Shown piece by piece: positions 23,501 to 35,130 of a DNA stretch of 64,000 nt (position 1 is its first letter; each line of letters begins with the position of its first letter). Below the pieces are notes generated by a model. The model saw nothing but the letters and a program-made list of their open reading frames with translations, was not told where the DNA came from and searched no databases. The position numbers and the translations under genes were made by a program. This DNA comes from Spirodela intermedia. Lineage: Eukaryota; Streptophyta; Magnoliopsida; Alismatales; Araceae. The DNA lies in the NCBI GenBank assembly GCA_902729315.2, contig LR746264.1, forward strand, positions 8,463,878 through 8,527,877, read 5' to 3'.

Positions 23501-25590
23501 TATGATTGGAAAATGTATGGAAATTTTTATGGACGATTTTTCTATTTTTGGTGAATCATTTGATGAATGCTTAAATCATTTATAGCATGTACTTGAGAAA
23601 TGCATAGACAAAAAATTAGTTTTGAGTTGAGAGAAATCACATTTTATGGTTAGAGAGGGAGTTGTGTTGGGTCATATTGTGAGTGAAAGGGGTTTACAGG
23701 TGGATAGAGCAAAAATTGATATTATATCTAAAATGAAACCTCCAAATTCAGTAAAACAGATTAGATCTTTCTTGGGTCATGCAGGTTATTACAGAAAATT
23801 TATTCAAGATTTTTCGAAAATTTCTAAACCTCTCACCATGCTATTATCTAAAGATGTGCCTTTTAATTTTGATGAGAAATTTTTTGAGTCTTTTTCCGAA
23901 ATAAAAAGATTACTTACTGAGGCACCCATTTTACAAGCTCCTGATTGGTCCCTTCCCTTTGAAATAATGTGTGATGCATCGAATTATGCAGTGGGGGCCA
24001 TTCTAGGACAAATAAAAAAGTCAAAACCCATAGTAATTTCATATGCTAGTAAAACTATATCCGATGCTCAATTAAATTATACCACGACTGAAAAAGAGTT
24101 GTTAGCTGTAGTATTTTTGTTAGAAAGGTTTAGATCATATATTTTGGGAGCTAAAATTATTATTTATACTGATCATGCACCATTAAAATATCTGTTAAAT
24201 AAGAAAGATGCAAAGCCACGTTTATTAAGATGGATTTTATTGTAGGAATTTGACTTAGAAATAAAAGATAAAAAAGGTTTCGAGAATGCTGTTGCTGACC
24301 ATCTTTCTAGATTAAGTGATACAGGAATAAATGCAGCACCTTTACAAGACTCATTTCCAGATGAACAATTGATGGCAGCTCAACATCAACCATCACCATG
24401 GTATGCACATATTGTTAATTTTCTGGTTTCTAGAAAAATTCCAGAACAGTGGAATAAGAACAGAAAATATCATTTCTTTTCTAAGATTAGAAATTATTTT
24501 TGGCATGATCTTGATTTATATTACTTGGACAATGATCAAATTTTAAGGAGATGTGTTCCTAAAGAAGAATACCATAGCATTATTAACATGTGCCATTCAT
24601 CTAACTGTGGAGGACATTTCTCTAGACGAAAAACAGCTGCAAAAATTTTTCAGTGTGGTTTTTATTGGCCTACAATCATTAGAGATTCTATAGAATTTAG
24701 TAGAACATGTATTTCATGCCAATCTATAGGTAACATGAGTAAAAAAGATGAAATGCCCATGAGTAACATGTTAGTAGTCGAAATTTTTGATGTATGGGGA
24801 ATAGATTTCATGGGTCCCTTCCCATCAGCTGAAAAATATGAATATATTTTGCTTGTTGTTGATTATGTGTCGAAGTGGGTGGAAGCTATTTCTACTAGAA
24901 CTAATGATCATAAAATCGTGATGAAATTTGTGCAGGAAAATATTTTTTCGAGATTTGGATGTCCTAGAGTGATTATTAGTGATGGAGGAACACATTTTAC
25001 AAATAAACATTTCAGGGAACTGTTGAAAAAGAATAGAGTACACCATAGAGTAGCCACTCTATATCATCCCCAAACAAATGGGCAAGCTAAAGTAGCAAAT
25101 AGGGAAATTTAGAGAATTTTGAGAAAAATAGTTAGACCAGATAAGAACGATTGACCCACGAAATTACAAGATGTATTATGGGCTTATAGAACAGCTTATA
25201 AAAATCCCATAGGTATGTCCCCATTTCGTCTCATTTTTGGAAAGCCATGTCATCTTCCTGTGGAAATAGAGCATAAAGCATTAGGGGCTATAAAAATTTT
25301 ATGTATGGATGAAAAATCAGTTGGTGGGCATAGAATTTTTCAGCTACATGAACTAGAGGAGTTGAGGAATGAAGCTTATGAAAATCATAGAATATATAAA
25401 GAAAAAACTAAAACTTTTTATGATAAATACATTAGTAGAAAAAAATTTGATGTTGGACAAAAAGTGTGGTTATATGATTCTAGGCTGAAATTATTCCCAG
25501 GAAAATTAAAATCAAAATGGAAAGGGCCTTATGTGGTGGAAGAGACATATGATCATGGGGCTGTAATGATTAAAGATCCTAAAAGTGATC
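20571..25590 (+). pseudogene. Athila-type gag-pol polyprotein, nonsense-riddled and 3'-truncated
   Basis: A single reading frame runs the whole length. Order: gag (about 20571-21830; RRDKASHWLSTLDRELTSW, FLRKFYPLGKTQNMRKHI), aspartic protease (LLDTGASINLLP, DTGA at 22296-22307), reverse transcriptase (GWRVFIDYRKLN, FLDGYSGYNQI, FMDD at 23526-23537), RNase H (MCDASNYAVGAIL, TTEKELLAVVF, TDHAPLKYLL) and integrase (zinc-binding HSSNCGGH...CISC, WGIDFMGPFP, ISDGGTHF, HPQTNGQA). In-frame stops lie at 21081, 21366, 21564, 22422, 23583, 23628, 24243, 25110 and 25152; no frameshift was seen. The integrase residue normally Glu is Lys (AAA, 25089-25091). The frame ends inside the integrase C-terminus at the inverted LTR; the env-like part, polypurine tract and proper 3' LTR are absent. 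Confidence 0.92.
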
Positions 25591-27209
25591 TGACGTGACT
25601 CAGTCGTTGTATATTAATTCACGCAAATATAAAATTTATAAAACTAGAAAATACGAATTTTCGGATATTTAAAAGTATTTCTGAATAAATATATCAATTA
25701 TAATTCAATAAAACTTCCAAAAATAGCAGTAATTTTCCAAGTCGATCACAGGGATGTAATATAATATCTGGTAATTATTCAGAATTTTTCTCAATAAATA
25801 CGATTTTCTATGACTTTTATACTAGGAAATAAAAAGAAAATATATTTAAAATTCACAAAAAAGGGAAATAAGGGTGCAGGCGTCAGGATGACGTCAGCGC
25901 CTAGCGAACGCGAATCGGGCAGAAACAGAGTTCCGCCTGACTATTCTTACGTAAGCGATTACAGATGATTTAATTAATCAAATTAAGATCTGTAAAAGCC
26001 GAAAGAATCATAATAGAACAAAGTATATTTTGGTAAATTAAAAACACAAAAACTATCACTAAATGAAGCGTAAAGTAAGTTTGAAAGCAGGAAAACAGAG
26101 TTCCGGTGTCGCGACGGTGATGCGTCGGCGATGCACCGGAATCCTGAACGTTTGGCAGGATCGTCGTGTAGTGTCCACGGCCTCGAAGGCTCTCCTTGGG
26201 CAAAGACGACGTGGGCAATCTCTAGATCTTCTCGCGAAGTCTAGAGATTAATGAAATGGGTCGTCGAGTCGTCTCTAGCGGCTGTCACCTGGCGGAGCGG
26301 AAAAACGGCGACTTTGTGGCTCTCCGGCGGCTGTCACCCGACGGAGAGGAGCTGGATGGAGGTGGGGCGCGTGTCAGAGAGCTTCATCCTCAGGTCCGCG
26401 TAGCAAGAGGAGGCTCTTCATCGCATCTGGTACGCTCTCAGGAGATGGCGACTCGTCTCCCGGTGGATCGTCCTCTTCCCGACGACGGCTTGTTAGTCGA
26501 TCAATCAGAGATGATTTACTCGATGGATTCGTGATCCTTTTATCATGAATCATTCAGCAATTTTAGTAGCAATGCTCCGCGAATCGCGTTGACGAGATTT
26601 TCGCCGATGATCCAGCGATTCTCGTTGCTTAATCCTTCATCGACGATCTGTAGGAAAGTCGCGATAATCAGATAAAAATATATGAATTTTGACTCTGGGA
26701 AGATTCGAACCCGTGCCAGTTGTCCGCCCCTTCTGAGGAAGGTGTGACGCGGGTTTAGTCCCACATCGGTTGTGCGCCGATTTTTCAGGCGAATATATAG
26801 TAATGTTAGCTTTCTAAACAAAGTCCCTTCTCTCGCGTGTACGACCACTTCTTGCCCTACAGCCGGCTGGCCACCGGTGACGTGGAAGGGGAGTGGTGCG
26901 CACGTGACCCTATCGGTCCAAGCTTAAGCCGCTCGAGCCCCTGCTCGCGGCTACTCCCCGACTACGCTTCCGACCCGCTTGCGGGTCCCCCCATTTTGCA
27001 ATATTTTTATTTTTATTTCTTATTCTTCATTTATCTCAAAAGTAAGACTGTAAAAATCATATAAAATCACATAATTACCCAAAAATTCACGTTAATCAAC
27101 TGAAAATCACAAATCATACTTTAACACAAATATAAGTCTATTTATCATGAGTTAAGGCTAAAACTATATTATTTACTAATTATTAACTCATGATAATGAA
27201 GACTTATCA
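25591..27209 (-). mobile_element. Athila-type LTR, complete but inverted
   Basis: Read on the minus strand this is TGATAAGTC...GTCACGTCA, a full LTR with clean TG...CA ends and about the same length as the 5' LTR. Its U5 end abuts the truncated integrase. In a normal element the LTR here would be in plus orientation. The flanks (TGATC on the left, ATACC on the right) are not a target duplication. It is either a solo LTR inserted during loss of the 3' part, or the product of recombination between oppositely oriented elements. Confidence 0.9.
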
Positions 27210-28517
27210 ATACCTTAGGGCCTAATAGAGAAAGACAACCTTCAATGTAGTTATTTGATTCATATGTTGTCACAAATGATTGAATATGATGAAGCTTTAA
27301 TTCCTTAAAAAATGCAATTGTTTTATTGTAGAGGATTGACTAAAATTTCTTATCTTACTTGTGTGAGTGATGTGAATAAAGATTTTTTCATTTAACGTTA
27401 GCTTCTTCTATTCTCAGTTCACTCCACATATTACCATTGCTCGATTAGCATTTTAGTGACCTTTAGTTACTTTTTATTTCTAAGCCGTCTACTTTGGTAA
27501 TACTTGTCTATGATATCTTGTATGAAGATTCACACCTGATCTATGAACATTTCTTCTTTCAGGGTCATGCTCAGAGGAAGTCGTTTGACTTTTCTTTAAT
27601 CCACATCTTCTACTAATGAGTTACTATCTATAATCTAGGCTTCTAATCTTCAGTGATACTTCGGCTCAAATCTTCTAGCTTGTAGCTATGCTATCTTTGA
27701 TATAGTGTCTGAAGATAATCAATTGATCAACATGCATACTTGTCTTCAGGGTCAATATAGGATATTATCATTGAGTATGTTGTTTAGCCCACAAACAATG
27801 ATGATGTGCTACCGTCTAGAGTGTGAGAGGTTAACCTTGAGTCTCTATTTGCTTCAAAGCATCATGTCTCTCTAATAATCCAATACTTAAGGTCTCATGG
27901 GCCCTTAAGTTGGTATTAATTAAAACATTTATAAACCTAACTTCTAATCAATTTTGAGTATATATGGTCAGTTAGGGTCGTATCCACCAGGATCCGGCCT
28001 TAGAGTAGGGTTGAGAGTTGATTTATGGTGACGAATGAGGGTGAGATAATAAGAGATGAAGGTCTGAGGTAGGGAGATAGAAGAGTTTCTAAATCTAGAG
28101 AAAATCTTGAGATCTAGGAGTAGAAATTTGGGGGAAACGTGAGGTGATGGGTTTGTGAGGAAAAAGAACTAATCCCTACCCTAAAATTTAATTCCTACTC
28201 CTATCTAGTGCTGAAGCCAAGAGGCAATTGTGATGCACTAGGATTGAACACTCACTGTAGGCTCTTTTTCATCAACCCCGGGCTCTAATCATCTCTAGAT
28301 GAGTGTGCCTCCTTTCATGGTGAGCCTAGCATGCTCCATGCACTCTTCTCTCGATCACTCAAGATATGCTGAAGAAAACTTCATTCAATCTCGAAGAAGG
28401 GGAGAGGGATCCGTGAGGGTTTGTCCTACGGCCAGCCCTTCTCAAGACTAGTGTCATCAGCTCTTCTCAAGATCTTTTTAGACACTTTTAGCTTTGATTA
28501 CAGTACTCGAGGTTCTG
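27210..28517. other. Unassigned intergenic DNA
   Basis: AT-rich with no convincing coding frame. The part at 27950-28420 includes CCACCAGGATCCGG and a stop-filled GC-richer patch. I see no terminal repeats or primer site. Confidence 0.3.
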
Positions 28518-28518
28518 G

Positions 28519-28762
28519 GAGGTTCCGCTTGATCGCTCCGGCATGTGAGCCTTGGGTGTGGTTCCCGCTTAGTTGCTCTAGTGAGTGGACCATAGGATGT
28601 GGTTCCCGCCTGGTCATTTTGGTGAGCGGACCTTGCGGTGTGGTTCCTACTTGGTCACTCTAGTGAGCGGACCCTAGACTATAGTTCCCGCCTGATCACT
28701 CTGGTGAGTGGACCTTGGGATGTGGTTCCTGCCTGGTCGCTCCAATGAGTGAACCCTGGACT
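28519..28762 (+). repeat. 41-bp tandem minisatellite, five units plus a degenerate one
   Basis: Units of exactly 41 bp start at 28558, 28599, 28640, 28681 and 28722. Each begins like GTGGTTCCCGCCTGGTCACT and continues with a TGGTGAGCGGACC-like core. A shorter degenerate unit precedes them from about 28519. Unit length is constant while bases differ, so the array is old. Confidence 0.85.
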
Positions 28763-29715
28763 GTGAGACACACCTTGAACCTAGCTATGCTAGGCCCATT
28801 ACTCTTTTGGGCTGTTATCAAGTCTTTGGGCTCTCCATTGACCTGGTTCTTGAATATTTTTTGAATATTTGAATACTTCAAAGCAGTCAAGTGGGATTAA
28901 TCTATAGAATTTAATCAGATATCAAAAAATAGAACTTAGATAATAGTATAAGAATGTATGAACATGCAAGCATTTAGTGGTGTTTGAAGCTTTTGTTTAC
29001 AGATTTGTGTTATTTCAACAAATGATCTTGCTTTGAAGTTTTTGTGTTATCATAGGTTGATGTTTGGTCATTTCTACTTTGTTATTTTCTCCATGTATGG
29101 CTCTAACATGTCACCATCTAGATTATGTGGTGACAACTTATCTACCTCTTTCTCTACTTTGTGCGAATGGTCTAACTCAAATGCCATGTGGGACTTGAGT
29201 TTGAGTCTTCTTTTAGTCACTAATCACATATTTTTACTTTGAATATTTTGATCAACTTTTCACATTGTCACTATACTACTCTTGATTTCAAATTCCGTCT
29301 ATACTTTAATTTGAACGATTCAGCTGTAATTTTTTCATCTTCCTTAAAGATTGCTTCTTGAGTTTGAATCGCATGTGTGTCATTATGAGTCTTAAATATT
29401 TCAGACATTTTTCGCATTGATGTTTTTTTCTTTACATCGTTTAGGTGCCGTGTTCAAATATCGCTGATGACTTTGATTTTTCAAAATACATGTGAGACTT
29501 TATCACACATGTTGACACTTGTTATGTTGCACTTATATTTAGATAATAATGCATTCCATTAGTGCTAATACTTGATTTTTAGTCCTTAATTTATTTTATT
29601 TTAGTTTATCATTTTAGTTCATAGAAGGAAATGTAGCTTTATATAGTTAATTTAGAAAGGTAGAAACTAGAGGAGCTAATGTATTTATTTCTTTAAAATC
29701 AATATATAATATTAT
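28763..29715. other. Unassigned AT-rich DNA
   Basis: Nothing recognisable. Short frames here do not resemble proteins. Confidence 0.3.
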
Positions 29716-29719
29716 TATA

Positions 29720-29985
29720 TTATATTATGAAAAATCTAATGTGGGGCTAAAGTTTTTTCCTTGTTTCACAGTAAGTAGTTCATGATGGCTTGATCATGCG
29801 ATGCCCAATGCACCATGTGACCAGAAAAAGAAAGATGACATGACAAGCAAAGTGCCACGATATCGAGAACTTAAGTTCTCACATGTATCACTGTCATAGA
29901 TATAAATATAATTATCAACTATTATCTAGTGAAATAAATATTATTGATTATTATTAAAGTTAGCTTTTTGAGTTTAAATTAGTTT
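29720..29985 (-). repeat. Dispersed LTR-like repeat, copy 2 (inverted)
   Basis: Reverse complement of 13960-14205 with scattered differences. It holds a 16-bp palindrome GAGAACTTAAGTTCTC near 29867-29882. Confidence 0.6.
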
Positions 29986-30149
29986 TATTATTTTATTTAA
30001 TTTTGTTAACTTGCAAAATAAATATAAGATATTTTGTTAATTTTAGAAGTCCGAAGTTAAAATACTGTGTAATTTTAGATTATTTAAAAATATAAAGAAT
30101 AAAGTATAAAAACATTCCATTTGCTAGCAAGCCGGCACTCAGCAGCTGA

Positions 30150-30229
30150 CCTAGAGGGGGGCTGTGGTCGAGTGGGTAGAACCAGACTGAGGGAGTCACA
30201 AGTTGGGCTCGAGTGACAAAGGACTCACT
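30150..30229 (+). repeat. Possible tRNA-derived SINE head
   Basis: GTGGTCGAGTGGGTAG (near 30166) resembles a pol III A box, and GGGCTCGAGTGAC (near 30204) resembles a B box about 35 bp later, which is tRNA-like spacing. There is no clover-leaf I can close and no poly-A/T tail. It is joined directly to the LTR scrap at 30230. A chance match is possible. Confidence 0.3.
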
Positions 30230-30339
30230 CTGAAAACCACTTTTCACACTTTAACACAAGTATAAGTCTATTTATCATGAGTTAAGGCTAAAACTATATT
30301 ATTTACTAATTATTAACTCATGATAACGAAGACTTATCA
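30230..30339 (-). mobile_element. Athila-type LTR, terminal 110-bp fragment
   Basis: On the minus strand this is the first about 110 bp of the Athila LTR, from TGATAAG (CTTATCA at 30333-30339) to TGGTTTTCAG. The true LTR terminus is kept at 30339; the inner end is broken at about 30230. Confidence 0.85.
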
Positions 30340-30389
30340 ATCATTATCCAAGTCATTCTTTGCTCCGTTACATTTTTTTCTTTTCATTG

Positions 30390-31536
30390 TACCTTTTAGG
30401 ATCTGTATATCAGGCAAAGGATTGGTTTGGGGCATGAGAATGGACAAGATGTCTTTGAGCTAATTTACAATGAACCTTCTTATGACCATTAGACTCTTTT
30501 TGTTTTCTTTATGGTCACTTCATCTCTTGTGACATTGTCATTTAGGACATCTTTGTTTTAAAAAAAATTAAAAAATCTTGCATTAGATTTCTCTTAATAA
30601 ATTTATGTACAAGTCATGTCAATTAGGCAAACAACATCATGGTTCATACTTGAGTTGTGACAAGATTCCATCCACAACACCCTTTGACCTCATTCATTGT
30701 AATATTTGGGGGCCCTCTCATACTCCATCTATCTCGAGCCATCGCTACTACATTGTGTTTATTGATGACTACACTCAGGTGAGTTGGGTCTATCTTCTTT
30801 AAGATCGTACTCAAGTTTACATCAAAGTTGTTCACTTTATTACCGAGGTCATCACTTAGTACTCTAATACGTCCAAGATTCTTCGCACCAATAATGCTTT
30901 GAAGCTGGTCTAAGACTCATTTTACACATTTTATCTTAATCATGGTATTATTCATCAGACCACATGTCCATACACATCCCAACAAAATGATGTTGCCAAA
31001 TGAAAATATTGTCAACTACGTGACATTACTCACACATTACTCATTGAGATAAATAATTGTCATTATCTGTGGTATGATGCTCTCCTGAGAGCCACACATC
31101 TCTAGAATCAGCCTCCTTCCACTCCACTTGGTAGAGTAATTCTACTTCATTGTCTTTCACCTGATTCTTCTCTTTTTTTCTTACCCCCTCACATCTTTAG
31201 TTGCACTACTTTCATTTAAGACCACTCTTTTTATCTTTCTAAATTAGCCCTTTGTACTCTCAAAAGGGTCTTTGTTGACTACTCACGAATGCAAAAAGGT
31301 TATCAAGTCTATTTTCTTGATACTCATCACTATGTGACATCAACTGATATTATTTTTCATGAGGAGTCTCCCTTCTTTTCTCCAGCATCAACTCCTTCTC
31401 AATTCGTTGCATCTTCACCACCTGGTTTTCATCTTGTGGTGATCATTGTAGATCATTCTCCTATTCTTCCTACTTGTTCAATTTCTCCCTCGTCAGCTCC
31501 TCCTCTCACATCTTCGGCTTCGTCGTCATTTGACTA
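30390..31536 (+). pseudogene. Ty1/copia pol fragment, integrase part
   Basis: Decayed copia pol. Recognisable pieces are CQLGKQHHGS, PFDLIHCNIWGP, YYIVFIDDYTQVSWVYLL (integrase core start, 30620-30800), degenerate central integrase, then KGYQVYFLDTHHYVTSTDI and VTSTDIIFHEESPFF, the usual link to reverse transcriptase. Many stops and frame changes are present. It is cut at 31536 by the solo LTR and resumes at 33180. Confidence 0.85.
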
Positions 31537-33174
31537 CTAATAAGTCTTCATTATCATGAGTTAATAATTAGTAAATAATATAATTTTAGCCTTAACTCAT
31601 GATAAATAGACTTATATTTGTGTTAAAGTGTGAAAAGTGGTTGTCAATTGATTAACGTGAATTTTTGGATAATTATGTGATTTTATACGGTTTTATATGA
31701 TTTTTATTGTCTTACTTTTGAGATAAATGAAGAAAAAGAAATTAAAATAAAAATAGCAAAATGGGGGGGACCTGCCAACCAGCCGGACCCGCAAGCGGGT
31801 CGGAAGCACAGTCAGGCATGAGCCACGACCAGGGGCTCGAGAGGCTTGAACCGATGGGGGCACGTGTGTGCCACTCCCCTTCCACGTCACTAGTGGCCAA
31901 CTGGCTGTGGGGCAAGGAGTGGTCATACACGCGCGAGAAAGGGACTTGCTTTGAAATGTAACATTACTATATATTCACCCGAAAATTTGGCGCACAAACG
32001 ATGTGAGACTAAACCCGCATCACACCTTCCCCAGAAGGGGCGGGCAACCGGCGCTGGTTTGAATCCTCCTAGAGCCAAAATTCATATTTTTTATCTGATT
32101 ATCACAACTTTCCTACAGATCGCCGGTGAAAGATTAAGCAACCAAAATCACTAGATCATCGGCGAAAATCTCATCAACGCGATTCGCGGAGCATTGTTAC
32201 TAAAATTGTTGAACGATTCGTGATAAAAGGATCGTGAATCTATCGAGTAACTCATCTCCAATTGATCGACGAACAAGCCGTCATCGAGAAGAGGACTATC
32301 TGCCAGGAGACGAGTCGCCACCTCTTGAGAGCATACCAGATGCGATGAAGAGCCTCCTCTTGTTGCGCGGACCTGAGGATGAAGCTCCCTAACACGCGCC
32401 CCACCTCCATCCAACTCCTCTCTATCAGGTGACAGCCGACGGAGAGCCGCAAAGTCGTCATTTTTCTGTTTTGCCGGGTGACAGACACCGGAGACGATTC
32501 GACGACTCATTTCATTGATCTCTAGACTTCAGAAGGAGATCTAGAGATTGCCTACATCGTCCTTGTCCAAAGAAAGCCTTCGAGGTCGTGAACACTGCAC
32601 GACTATCCTCCCGAACACTTAGGATTCCGGTGCATCGTCGACGCATCGCCGCCGCGACTCCGGAACTCTATTTTACTACTTTCAACTTACTTTACGCTTC
32701 ATTTAGTGCAAATTTGTGTGATTTTAATTTACCAAAATATACTTCGTTCAATTACGATTCTTCTGGCTTTTACAGATCTTAATTTGCTCAATTAAATCAT
32801 CTGTAATCGTTTACGTAAGAATCGTCGGGCGGAACTCTATTTCCGCCTGATTCGCATTCATCGGACGCAGACGTCATCCTGACGTCCGCACCCTTATTTC
32901 CCTTTTTCGTGAATTTTAAATATATTTCCTTTTCATTTACTAGTATAAAATTCATAGAAAATAGTATTCTTTGAGGAAAATTCTAAATAATTACCAGATA
33001 TTATATTACATCTTTGTGATCGACTTGGAAAATTACTGCTATTTTTGAAAGTTTTATTGAATTATAATTGATATATTTGTTCATAAATACTTCTAAATAT
33101 TTGAAAATTTATATTTTCTAATTTTATAAATTTTAAATTTGCGTGATTTACTATACAACGACTAAGTCACGTCA
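31537..33174 (+). mobile_element. Athila-type solo LTR inserted in copia pol
   Basis: 1638 bp, TAATAAGTC...GTCACGTCA (first TG changed to TA). It is flanked by the exact 5-bp direct repeat ACTAC at 31532-31536 and 33175-33179, the target-site duplication. It carries the same boxes as the other LTRs and the antisense open frame (32151-32510, about 119 codons). A complete LTR with flanking duplication and no internal part is the product of LTR-LTR recombination. It defines the LTR ends used for the other copies. Confidence 0.95.
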
Positions 33175-34919
33175 ACTACTCTACTTTGAGATCAAATTTG
33201 TCTTCACCCTCTACCAACGAACCTTTATGGTCGTCTCTTCTAACACTCAAGTAGATGACCTTCATCTTCTTATTGCTCTCTACAAAGGTATGCATGCATG
33301 CACCAAACACCCCATCTCCCACTTTATTTCCTACGACTGCCTTTCTCCTTTATTTTGTACCTTTGCTCTTTCTGCAGCCTCCGAGTCAATTCTATAGTCA
33401 TATGTTGAGGTTGCACATGTACTTAACTAGAAGGCGGCCATGAACTTAGAGATAGATGCCTTGGTGTCTCGAAGAACTTGGACACTTGTATCTCGTCTAC
33501 AAAATGTCAATATCGTCATATGTAAGTCAGTTTTTACACTCAAGTATAATCCAAATAGATCTATTGCACATCACAAGACTCACTTGGTTGCTTGTTGATT
33601 TAGTAGGCCTATGGCATCGACTATACTGAGACGTCCTCTCCAACGGTTTGACTCAACTCTATTCGAGTGACACTTTCTTTGGCAATGAATCAAGCATGAT
33701 CTTTACATCAGTTAAATATTTCTAATATCTTTTTCTATGGTGACCTTGAGGATCATGTGTTTATGGAGCAACCTCCTAGATATGTTACTCAAGGGGTGTC
33801 ATCAAATGTGTGTCTTTTATAGTATGTCATTTACAGACTTAAGCAAAGTCCACTTGCCTAGTTTGTCAACTTTAATAGTCTTTTAGTGCAATTTGGATTC
33901 TCACCATATCTTGCAATCCCATAGTGCTTACAAAGACTACTGAATCTAGCATTGTCATCTTAGTTGTTTATGTGGACGACATTCTTATGATTAGAAGTGA
34001 TGAAGTAAGCATTCAAACTACAAAATCATACCTACAGCAACACTTCAGCATACAAGATGTAGGAATTTCATGATACTTCTTTGGGATTGAGCTAGCCTAT
34101 CAAGATGATAAACTCACTCTCTCTCAGCGAAAGTATGCTCTTGATATGCTTCAGGAGACTGAGCTACTTGGGTGTAAACCAGAGTTGTCACTTATGGAGG
34201 TACGTCCATGCTTCCGAGATACGTCATCTCCCCTCCTAGAGGATGCTAATCGGTGCAGATGGTTGTTGGGAAAGTTGATCTACCTCATTGTCACTTGTCC
34301 CAACATCGTGTACACAGTTAGTGTCCTCAGATAGTTCATGCAGGAATCTTGTCAAGTCATTGGGAGGGAGCTTTACATGTTCTAACATACATCAAAAGAG
34401 TTTTAGGGAGAGGGGTTATCTATCGAAGGCATAAGCATCTTTGGATTGAAGCCTACTCGAATGCAGAATATGTTGGTGACGAGAGATCGTAAGTCCACTA
34501 TTGGTTATTACACATGTGGGTGGCAACCTTATCACGTGATACTCCAAGAAGTAGAAGGTGGTATCTTGCTCTAGTGTGAAGTTCGAGTATCACACCATAG
34601 TTGAGACGGCGCGAGAGATAGTGTGGCTCAATTCACTCCTCAAAGGCATTGACATCTCATATCCTATGCCAATACTTATGCATTGTAATAATCAGGCCGT
34701 CATCTTCATTGCTGGAAATCCTACGTTTCATGAGCAGATAAAACACATTGAGATTGACTACCATTACATCCGTGATAAGGTAATGATAAGTGTTATCTCT
34801 ATTCAGCATGTTGTTTCATCGCATCAGCTCACAGGCATCTTCACCAAAAGTCTTATAGGGATCTCTTACGACACAATGTACACCAAGCTAGGCATGTTTG
34901 ACTTGTATGCTCTAGCTTG
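33175..34919 (+). pseudogene. Ty1/copia pol fragment, reverse transcriptase and RNase H
   Basis: Continuation of the interrupted copia pol. Pieces in order: MEQPPRYVTQG (about 33755), RLKQSPLA, the polymerase motif YVDD (33969-33980), LTLSQRKYALDMLQET (about 34110-34160), LGKLIYLIVTCPNIVYTVS, and RNase H NNQAVIFIAGNPTFHEQIKH, IDYHYIRDKV. The frame changes several times and stops are common. The last frame ends at TGA 34917-34919, next to the polypurine tract. Confidence 0.85.
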
Positions 34920-35130
34920 AGGGGGAGTGTTAGAATAGCCCACTAGGCCCATTAGGCTCATTTTAAACTTATTCTCTCCACGTCCCTATTCTTCCTTTAT
35001 GATCTCCACTTCTTCCTCTCTCTCTGTCTTTCTTCCTCTCTTCTATATAACTTCATGTACTCATCTTCTTCAATATATGAATTCTAGAGTATTCTCTTCC
35101 TCTCTTCAATATTGTGGTTAGTAAATACAT
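34917..35130 (+). mobile_element. Copia polypurine tract and 3' LTR
   Basis: GAGGGGGAG at about 34919-34927 is the polypurine tract, directly followed by TGTTAGAATAG, the LTR start. A TATATAA box lies at about 35044-35050. The LTR probably ends near TTAGTAAATACA (about 35130), giving about 200 bp. The 5' LTR was not found on the left side. Confidence 0.65.

Noticed and set aside
18639-27209. A complete, mobile Athila element
   Set aside because: Nine stops, a changed integrase catalytic residue, no env-like region, no polypurine tract and an inverted 3' LTR.
28519-28762. CRISPR-like array
   Set aside because: Units are contiguous with no spacers, and the genome is a plant's; it is a minisatellite.
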